Shown here: positions 1-5,074 of the stretch, one piece after another
Layout: each line of letters starts with the position of its first letter
Position numbering within the stretch: the stretch's first letter is position 1
Assembly: GCA_903916135.1 (NCBI GenBank)
Contig: CAIWVT010000325.1
Location: 1 to 7,372, forward strand
Direction of reading: 5' to 3'
Length of the DNA: 7,372 nucleotides
From: an uncultured bacterium
Lineage (GTDB): Bacteria > Bacteroidota > Bacteroidia > Bacteroidales > CAIWKO01
Position numbers and translations under genes: made by a program
Notes under the pieces: generated by a model
Told to the model about the DNA's origin: nothing
Seen by the model: the letters and a program-made list of their open reading frames with translations, nothing else
The model's database searches: none

Positions 1-130
1 AAGTACTTGGAGTACTTAAAGTGCCTAAAGTGTTTGAAGACTTAAAGTGCCTAAAGTACTTAAAGCTCCAAATTCCAAGCTCCAAGAGAAAACACTTAGA
101 CACAAAGAGCACTAAGAAACACTAAGAAAT
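1..130. repeat. Low-complexity short repeats at the left edge
   Basis: An exact 18-bp direct repeat, ACTTAAAGTGCCTAAAGT, occurs at 14-31 and 40-57 with degenerate copies around it. From about 63 it gives way to CTCCAA/TTCCAAG units, and from 91 to units resembling CACTAAGA. Read on the other strand, the first block gives CACTTTAGG-like words, so it resembles the 8-bp repeats at 3112-3312 in opposite orientation. Such strings are familiar filler between genes in Bacteroidota. No coding capacity is apparent. The block may continue to the left of the window. Confidence 0.7.
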
Positions 131-242
131 GCCCGCTCATAAATGAAAACTCATGATTAATTTTATAAACAATGTCAATGTGTTAGTTTTATAATACATA
201 GCTACGAAAATAATTCTATAGATTTAATGTTGTGTTTTTTTA

Positions 243-629
243 GCCAACTTTGGCATATAGGCAAAGCAGTGTGTGAGGTGGCATTGCCAACTTTGGCATA
301 TAGGCAAAGCAGTGTGCGAGGTGGTATTGCCAACTTTGGCATATAGGCAAAACACATTGCAGGATGGTATCTCTCATTTGAGAGGATAGGCAACCAAGTG
401 TCGGTTGGCATATCTGCCAAATGTCAACATAGGCAACAGAGTGTCGGTTACTATATCTGCCAAATGACAACATAGGCAACCGAATGTCGGTTGGCATATC
501 TGCCAAATGACAACCTAGGCAACCGATAGTCGGGTGCCCTATCTGCCAAATGACAACATAGGCAACCGAATGTCGGTTGGCATATCTGCCAAATGTCAAC
601 ATAGGCAACCGAGTGTCGGTTGCCCTATC
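243..629. repeat. Tandem array, nine 43-bp units in two subfamilies
   Basis: Nine consecutive units of exactly 43 bp begin at 243, 286, 329, 372, 415, 458, 501, 544 and 587, followed by a decaying tenth from 630. Units 1-3 form one subfamily (GCCAACTTTGGCATATAGGC start). Units 4-9 form another, with core ATAGGCAACCGA. Both share a TAGGCAA core at the same phase. Units 6 and 8 are identical, and units 4, 6 and 8 share an ending that 5, 7 and 9 lack, so the second block is really an 86-bp dimer repeat. Because 43 is not a multiple of 3, the array cannot encode a simple in-frame peptide repeat. Variation runs through the whole unit, with no constant-repeat/unique-spacer pattern, so it is not a CRISPR. 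Function is unknown. Confidence 0.9.
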
Positions 630-686
630 TGTCAAATGTCAGATATGTAAAACGCATATATATAATTAGTTAGAAATTTTCAATAC

Positions 687-826
687 AATAACTCCGCCTT
701 TCAAGGCGGAGCCTCACAAAGACAGCAGCGATGGGCTTTAGCCCTGAAATGGATGATTTTAATGCAGGGCTAAAGCCCTTATATCTGTTGTTTTCATCAA
801 GCACCGCCTTGAAAGGCGGAATTATT
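687..826. repeat. Nested palindromic element (REP/REPIN- or MITE-like)
   Basis: The outer arms, 687-711 and 802-826, pair at 23 of 25 positions. Each arm is itself a near-palindrome (CCGCCTTTCAAGGCGG on the left, CCGCCTTGAAAGGCGG on the right). Inside, GGGCTTTAGCCCTG at 733-746 and CAGGGCTAAAGCCC at 765-778 are perfect reverse complements, and each contains the palindrome GGGCTTTAGCCC or its complement. A short ACAGCAG/CTGTTGT pair, with one G-T wobble, lies between. The whole can fold into one long cruciform or into four separate hairpins. Paired inverted palindromes of this kind are typical of REP/REPIN elements, but no transposase is present here, so the class is inferred. Confidence 0.7.
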
Positions 827-951
827 AATTTGGTGAAAGTATAGCGTTTTTGTGCAAATGATTTCCTTGTGAAATTATGTCTTGGCATTGTGCTGCACAA
901 CGATTTTGCAAATAAAATAAAATATTTATCCTTCAATTCAAAAATATTCTG

Positions 952-959
952 TACTTTTA
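952..959 (+). promoter_or_regulatory. Candidate Bacteroidota -7 promoter element
   Basis: TACTTTTA, in the context GTACTTTTAC, resembles the Bacteroidota -7 consensus TAnnTTTG with G replaced by A at the last position. It lies 23 bp before the ATG at 983, a usual distance in this phylum. I see no good TTTG -33 partner at the expected spacing, so support is moderate. Confidence 0.45.
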
Positions 960-982
960 CTCTTTATTTTAAATCCATTGTT

Positions 983-1915
983 ATGAAAAAAATATTCATT
1001 GTAATTGTGGTTTATTTGGTACAGGGACAAGTAAATGCACAAATCTATCATCCTTTTCCAGATTCTAATGCAGTGTGGAGTGAATTTCATCATGCACCTA
1101 TATATGGTGGATTAACCTCTTTTTCTTATAGAAACATATTATCAAATAAGGACACTATTATTAATACAAAAACATATCATCAGTTATTCTATAGCCTTAT
1201 TGATACTGTCTTTAGTAATAATCAAACTATAAGTTATAATGGAGGTTTCAGAGAAAAGGACAAACAAATTTACTATATTCCAAAAGACTCATTACATGAA
1301 TATTTAATTTATGATTTTTCTCTTGGAGTAGGCGATACAATAAATTATACTTATTCGGCTTTTTCGGGATATTATGGTTTTGGTGTGTTTGATTCATTAA
1401 AAGTGTCTAGCATAGATTCCGTTTTAATTAATGACGGAACCTTTAGGAAAAGAATAAATTTTTCCGCATGGACTAATGGAGGATATCCTATATTATTATC
1501 CTATGCCCAATGGATTGAAGGTATTGGAAATAATATGGGTTTATTATGTCCAATACCAAAAATACCAACAAATGGAACTGACAATCAACTGGTTTGTTGT
1601 AAAAATAATGATATGATTTGTTATTATAATAATTCTTTTCAACAATGTTTTGGATTTAATACAGATATAAATGAAAACAAATTGAAAGATGACATTAAAA
1701 TCTTTCCCAACCCAACCCATGACATAATAACCATTGAAGGCACCGCCTTAAAGTCCTATACCATCATAGATATGTTAGGCAGGAAATATAAAGAAGCTGA
1801 GTTTGCAGATGCTTCGCAAAACAGCATCTATGTGGGAGATTTGCCAAAAGGGATGTATTTCGTTGCGGTGAAAACCTTGGCGGGAAGTTGGGTGGGGAAA
1901 GTTGTTGTGCAGTAG
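983..1915 (+). CDS. Secreted protein with T9SS type A C-terminal sorting domain
   Basis: The protein has 310 residues from the ATG at 983. I chose this start because it gives an immediate signal peptide (MKKIFIVIVVYLVQGQVNA, cleavage after residue 19, before Q20). The frame stays open upstream to 869, but that extension would bury the signal. The middle part, about residues 20-235, is rich in Tyr, Asn and Ser and includes a W-I-E-G-I-G motif followed by a Cys-rich stretch (CPIPK, VCCKN, MICYY, QQCF). This arrangement is common in uncharacterised Bacteroidota T9SS cargo proteins. I recognise no catalytic domain. Residues about 238-310 form the sorting domain: IKIFPNP, then IIDMLGR, then LPKGMYFVAV, ending in KVVVQ. 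T9SS would carry the protein across the outer membrane and either anchor it to the surface or release it. The 5' two-thirds is much more AT-rich than the sorting domain. Confidence 0.85.
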   Translation: MKKIFIVIVVYLVQGQVNAQIYHPFPDSNAVWSEFHHAPIYGGLTSFSYRNILSNKDTIINTKTYHQLFYSLIDTVFSNNQTISYNGGFREKDKQIYYIPKDSLHEYLIYDFSLGVGDTINYTYSAFSGYYGFGVFDSLKVSSIDSVLINDGTFRKRINFSAWTNGGYPILLSYAQWIEGIGNNMGLLCPIPKIPTNGTDNQLVCCKNNDMICYYNNSFQQCFGFNTDINENKLKDDIKIFPNPTHDIITIEGTALKSYTIIDMLGRKYKEAEFADASQNSIYVGDLPKGMYFVAVKTLAGSWVGKVVVQ

Positions 1916-1961
1916 TTCATAGTTCATAGTTTGTAGTTCGGAGTTGAGAGTTCAGAGTTTT
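1913..1961. repeat. 7-bp-period repeat beginning on a stop codon
   Basis: Seven consecutive 7-bp units run from 1913: TAGTTCA, TAGTTCA, TAGTTTG, TAGTTCG, GAGTTGA, GAGTTCA, GAGTTTT. The first TAG is the stop codon of the T9SS cargo gene. The repeat fills most of the gap before the pnuC promoter. A related unit, TAATTCG, occurs at 3324-3352. No terminator hairpin is visible. Confidence 0.75.
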
Positions 1962-1994
1962 AATTTGGCAGTGATGGTATGTGAAGAAATTTAG

Positions 1995-2002
1995 TAACTT
2001 TG
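1995..2002 (+). promoter_or_regulatory. Bacteroidota -7 promoter element for pnuC
   Basis: TAACTTTG matches the -7 consensus TAnnTTTG at every fixed position and sits in the familiar context TAACTTTGCGG. It ends only 9 bp before the ATG at 2012. If transcription starts a few bases after the element, as is usual in the phylum, the leader would be just a few nucleotides long. A TTTG at 1964-1967 is too far upstream to be an ordinary -33 element. Confidence 0.6.
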
Positions 2003-2011
2003 CGGTCGAAT

Positions 2012-2596
2012 ATGAAGTGGATAGTTGAAAATTATATAGAGATTGTTGCGGCGCTGTTGGGCGTGGCAGGTGTTTTTTTGACGGCAAGGCAGAACGTTTG
2101 GTGTTGGTTGTTGGGTTTGGTGAATGTGGTGTTGTCGTTGTATGTGTTTTTTGTGGCGAAGTTGTATGCGGATGTGGTGTTGCAGGTTTTTTATTTGGTG
2201 ATGACGTTGTATGGTTGGTATTTTTGGGTTTTTGGCGGGGAAAGGAAGAATGCGTTGGGGATTCGCGGTGTTGGGAAGGGGGAGTTGGTGGTGATGTTGG
2301 TGGGCGGTTTTGTGATGTCGGGGGTGGTTGGTTATGTGTTTGCACGATGGACGGATGCGGCGTTTCCGTATTGGGATTCGATGGTGACGGTGTGGGGAAT
2401 TATAGCGACGTATTGTATGGCGCGGAAGATTATTGAGCATTGGTTGATGTGGGTGGTGATTGATTTGAATTGTACGGCGATTTATTTTTGTAAGCATTTG
2501 TATGCGTTTTCGCCTTTGTATTTTATATTTACATTGTTGGCAGTTTATGGTTATTTTACATGGAAAAAGGAATGGAAACGACAGGAAATAAGGTGA
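2012..2596 (+). CDS. pnuC: Nicotinamide riboside transporter PnuC
   Basis: This is a 194-residue inner-membrane protein of normal PnuC length. Family marks are visible in order: an early helix (about residues 9-24), W-C-W-L-L-G-L-V-N at 30-38, YADVVLQ at 52-58, GWYFW at 68-72, further hydrophobic segments around 90-110 and 125-140, then I-I-E-H-W-L-M-W-V-V-I-D and a last helix before a basic tail (KKEWKRQ). The family moves nicotinamide riboside, or in the PnuT branch thiamine, by facilitated diffusion. The overlapping riboside kinase gene favours nicotinamide riboside here. I chose the ATG at 2012; an in-frame TTG at 2000 lies inside the promoter motif. Its 3' end overlaps the kinase gene, which suggests translational coupling. 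Codons strongly favour G at the third position (TTG, GTG, GCG, ACG), unlike the neighbouring genes. Confidence 0.93.
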   Translation: MKWIVENYIEIVAALLGVAGVFLTARQNVWCWLLGLVNVVLSLYVFFVAKLYADVVLQVFYLVMTLYGWYFWVFGGERKNALGIRGVGKGELVVMLVGGFVMSGVVGYVFARWTDAAFPYWDSMVTVWGIIATYCMARKIIEHWLMWVVIDLNCTAIYFCKHLYAFSPLYFIFTLLAVYGYFTWKKEWKRQEIR

Positions 2597-3111
2597 TAAG
2601 GGTTGCGATTACGGGACCTGAATCGACAGGGAAGTCAGCCTTGGCGGAGTATTTGGCGGGGTATTTTGAGACACGCTTTGTGCCGGAGTATGCACGAGGG
2701 TATATTGCGAATATGCGGCGGGCGTATGGGTATAAGGATTTGAATTATATAGCGCATCAGCAGTTGGTTTCGGAACGTTATTTTGAAAGGCGGGCGACGG
2801 GGTTTGTGTTTTGTGATACGGAGTTGACGGTGATAAAGATATGGTCGGAGCATAAATATGGGAAGTGTAGTTCGTGGGTTTTGAAGCGCATGGGGGAGAT
2901 TCGGTATGATTTGTATTTGTTGTGTGATGTGGATTTGCCGTGGGAAGCCGACCCGCAAAGGGAGCATCCTGAGATGCGGGAGCATTTCATGGATTTGTAT
3001 CGGAAGGAATTGGAAGAAAGGGGGGTGAACTTTAGGGTGATTTCGGGTAGGGGGGAAGAGAGGTTTGAGAATGCTGTGAAAGCTTGTGAGGATTTTATGT
3101 TACCACAATAG
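2560..3111 (+). CDS. nadR: Ribosylnicotinamide kinase, single-domain NadR-type ATPase
   Basis: A 183-residue cytoplasmic P-loop kinase equivalent to the C-terminal domain of NadR. It should phosphorylate nicotinamide riboside to NMN with ATP. Visible motifs: Walker A GPESTGKS at 19-26; FVPEYARGYI at 40-49; a Y-K-D-L-N-Y-I-A-H-Q-Q segment; the Walker-B-like CDTELTVIKIW; and YDLYLLCDVDLPWEADPQRE, the NadR-type nucleoside-side motif. The NMN adenylyltransferase and helix-turn-helix domains of enterobacterial NadR are absent, so the symbol refers only to the kinase part. The frame overlaps pnuC by 37 bp from the ATG at 2560. A second ATG at 2572 would shorten it by 4 residues and is equally possible, since both precede the conserved region. 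Transporter and kinase together form a trap for nicotinamide riboside. Confidence 0.92.
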   Translation: MEKGMETTGNKVIRVAITGPESTGKSALAEYLAGYFETRFVPEYARGYIANMRRAYGYKDLNYIAHQQLVSERYFERRATGFVFCDTELTVIKIWSEHKYGKCSSWVLKRMGEIRYDLYLLCDVDLPWEADPQREHPEMREHFMDLYRKELEERGVNFRVISGRGEERFENAVKACEDFMLPQ

Positions 3112-3312
3112 GCACAATAGAACACAATAGAAAGGATTTTGGAAGGACAAAACTACCACATAGGCACATAGACACATAGGATGAATTTTAGAAGGGCACA
3201 TAGGCGCAAGGGCACATAGAACACAAGGACACTAAGGCACTAAGGCACTAAGGCACGAAGGCACTAAGACACAAAGGCACGAGGGCACTAAGACACAAAG
3301 GCACAAAGGCTC
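3112..3312. repeat. 8-bp-period repeat, consensus CACTAAGG
   Basis: Eleven 8-bp units run without a break from 3222 to 3309 (CACAAGGA, CACTAAGG three times, CACGAAGG, CACTAAGA, CACAAAGG, CACGAGGG and so on). Looser units such as CACATAGG and CACATAGA occupy 3155-3221, and CACAATAG units follow directly on the kinase stop codon from 3112. The block lies between convergent genes. It carries almost no dyad symmetry, so it is not an intrinsic terminator. Repeats of this wording are common in Bacteroidota intergenic DNA. Confidence 0.8.
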
Positions 3313-3323
3313 TACCTAAGCGT

Positions 3324-3352
3324 CGTAATTCGTAATTCGTACATTCGTAATT
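3324..3352. repeat. Short CGTAATT repeat
   Basis: CGTAATT, CGTAATT, CGTACATT and CGTAATT follow one another just before the 3' end of the minus-strand barrel gene. In the phase TAATTCG they match the TAGTTCA repeat at 1913-1961 at 5 of 7 positions and in the same orientation, so the two are probably one family. Confidence 0.65.
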
Positions 3353-3364
3353 AGTAGGGTTAGG

Positions 3365-5068
3365 TTAGAAGGCGTAGGTCACTCCGCCCATGAGATTAAA
3401 CCCATAGGAAGGGTAGTTGTTCCATTTGTAGTATCTCAAGGAGGTGATGTTGTTCAGATTGAGGAAGGCAGATAGGATTTTGGAATAACGATATTCAAGT
3501 CCTAAGCTGATATCAGCATAGCCTGAAAGGTTTTTGGCTTTGACATCTATGCCGTTGTAGGTTTTTGCATAGACGTTGGAGCGCCCGGTTACGTTGGCAG
3601 TGATGATGAACTTGTCATGAATGGAATAGAAGAAATCAACATAAGCATCGAAGATGGGTTTGTGCCATGCCTTTAGTTCGTTCGACATTTTGTAGTTGTA
3701 GAAGTTGCCGCCCACCAAGAGTTTGAATTTCTCGTCTTTTTGATACGCCAATTCGCCTTTCACGTTGAGGAGTTTGGCGTTGTCGTAAATCACTTCAAAT
3801 TTGTTTTGATATAAGGTGTTGGTGTCGTTTACATACAGAGGCATGTTTTTGTAGTTGGCATAAGAAACCGAAGCGGAGAAGTTTAAGGTGCGGCTAATGT
3901 TGCTTTTGATGCCTCCATAGATATCGTAGGGTTTGCTTGTGTAAGACATTTGCGTCTTGGAGTTGATGAAAGGGTTTTCGTTGGTCAAATTGAGGAAGGT
4001 GTTTTGGGTGAGGTTGCCATTGATGCCCGCAAAGACGATTAAAATGTTTTTGACGATGTTGAACTGCACGTCGGCTATGGGATAAAAATGAAGTGCGGTG
4101 CTGCTGTCCGCATTGGCAGAAATGTCTAAACCTAAGTTGAAACTGAAACCTTTGAAGGTGGTTTTGATGTAAGGTTTCAGGGTGATGATGCCTGCGTTGT
4201 ATTGCACATTGGTGTCCTGAGCAAAGCAATAGTTGACGCGAGCCATAATGCCCAACACTTGGGAGCTTGTAAATTTGAACAGATGCAAATCCTTGTTGAC
4301 ATCGCCCGTGAAGGAGATGCCGTTTTCGGATGTGGTGAAATAGTCGTTGAGGTAATAATATTTGAAATCGAAGTTATAATTCAATTTAATGGAATCGGGA
4401 TGATGAGTGCTGTTGAAATAAACGTCAGCATTGATGAGATTGAAACGTTGTTTGTAGATGTTCTTGTCGGTAGGCTGTATCAGGAAGTCATCGGGTTTGA
4501 AACCATAATAATGATAGACATTTCTTTTATAAGCAATGCTTCCGCCGACCACATTCTTTTTATTGGTTTTCTTGCCATAGAAATCAATCAGGTTTTCGCT
4601 GTTGCCTGGGTAGGCATAGCTCTTGAGTTTGCCCGAAGAAGAAAGATGTTTGAGATGGGCGCCTATGGAGAAAGTCTTCGAATAGGTGTTGTTGGCATAG
4701 AATTCCCCGTATGGCATAGTGTAGTTGCCGAAGCCGACTTTCGCCAAGAACTTATAGAGCTTGGTCAAACTCGCTTCGCCCACACGAGCGGCTTTGATAG
4801 GCTCGGTGACGTAAGAAGTCTTGTATTTTCGGGTTAGTACGTTATAGTTCAAAGCCGGAATCGCAACCGTGGTGTCGGATATGACGGGTTGCGTATTCAG
4901 CTTGTTTGCATCGGACAAACTTGGTTGGAAATTGCCGATGACCGTCACAATCTCGGTGTACGGTTTGATTTGCGCTGCGACTTTGTTTGTGCATGCAACA
5001 ACACATAAGATGATGCTGCACACTATGGAAGTTTTCATGATGATTGTTTTCATTTTCGTAGGTTTCAT
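3365..5068 (-). CDS. Predicted outer-membrane beta-barrel protein, plugless TonB-receptor-like
   Basis: This protein has 567 residues from the ATG at 5068; ATGs at 5053 and 5038 (M6, M11) are alternatives, the last giving the most typical signal peptide. The hydrophobic stretch ends in KVAAQ, fitting cleavage after A32. A VVAC sequence at 23-26 also loosely matches a lipobox. The mature start has TEIVTVIGNFQPSLSDANK at 38-56, a motif I associate with a Bacteroidota family often labelled TonB-dependent receptor. From about residue 115 the sequence alternates polar and aromatic residues in barrel-strand style (NYTMPYGEFYAN, FKYYYLNDYF, YADISLGLEYRY) and ends YGFNLMGGVTYAF, with the terminal Phe expected of an outer-membrane barrel. 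I see no plug domain between the N-terminus and the barrel. The gene begins 6 bp after the TPR gene's stop, so the two are almost certainly co-transcribed. The substrate is unknown; the barrel assignment rests on sequence pattern only. Confidence 0.75.
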   Translation of the reverse strand: MKPTKMKTIIMKTSIVCSIILCVVACTNKVAAQIKPYTEIVTVIGNFQPSLSDANKLNTQPVISDTTVAIPALNYNVLTRKYKTSYVTEPIKAARVGEASLTKLYKFLAKVGFGNYTMPYGEFYANNTYSKTFSIGAHLKHLSSSGKLKSYAYPGNSENLIDFYGKKTNKKNVVGGSIAYKRNVYHYYGFKPDDFLIQPTDKNIYKQRFNLINADVYFNSTHHPDSIKLNYNFDFKYYYLNDYFTTSENGISFTGDVNKDLHLFKFTSSQVLGIMARVNYCFAQDTNVQYNAGIITLKPYIKTTFKGFSFNLGLDISANADSSTALHFYPIADVQFNIVKNILIVFAGINGNLTQNTFLNLTNENPFINSKTQMSYTSKPYDIYGGIKSNISRTLNFSASVSYANYKNMPLYVNDTNTLYQNKFEVIYDNAKLLNVKGELAYQKDEKFKLLVGGNFYNYKMSNELKAWHKPIFDAYVDFFYSIHDKFIITANVTGRSNVYAKTYNGIDVKAKNLSGYADISLGLEYRYSKILSAFLNLNNITSLRYYKWNNYPSYGFNLMGGVTYAF

Positions 5069-5074
5069 GAAATG

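Larger units (their letters stand above)
1..982. other. Gene-free, repeat-rich region
   Basis: No reading frame here looks like a real protein. The region holds three structured blocks, annotated separately: short imperfect repeats at 1-130, a 43-bp tandem array at 243-629 and a nested palindrome at 687-826. Between them, 131-242 is plain AT-rich sequence in which I see nothing. The stretch 827-951 is also AT-rich; its only visible structure is a small dyad, TTGTGC-T-GCACAA at 888-900. A promoter-like motif at 952-959 serves the gene starting at 983. The open minus-strand frames over the tandem array are a by-product of the repeat. Confidence 0.75.

Noticed and set aside
243..629. CRISPR array
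   Set aside because: The whole 43-bp unit is conserved, with scattered substitutions. There is no constant repeat alternating with unique spacers, units 6 and 8 are identical throughout, and no cas gene is present.
202..635. Minus-strand proteins of 72 and 131 residues over the tandem array
   Set aside because: Two overlapping frames are open only because the repeat unit lacks stops. Since 43 is not a multiple of 3, each frame cycles through all phases and the peptides are repeat-derived with no signal or domain.
687..826. Intrinsic terminator
   Set aside because: There is no upstream gene on either strand to terminate and no T-run after the stem. The nested double-palindrome layout fits a repeat element better.
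670..936. Minus-strand 88-residue protein
   Set aside because: It is read straight through the nested palindrome and has no recognisable domain; the palindrome explains the sequence better.
869..982. N-terminal extension of the T9SS cargo protein to an ATG at 869
   Set aside because: It would place 38 residues before a clear signal peptide and run through the candidate promoter.
1739..1751. Partial copy of the palindromic element inside the T9SS gene (CACCGCCTT)
   Set aside because: Only nine bases match and they lie in a normal coding context, so chance is sufficient.
1917..2497. Minus-strand frames opposite pnuC, rich in His, Pro, Thr and Gln
   Set aside because: They are antisense shadows of the G/T-biased pnuC gene, which has convincing family motifs.
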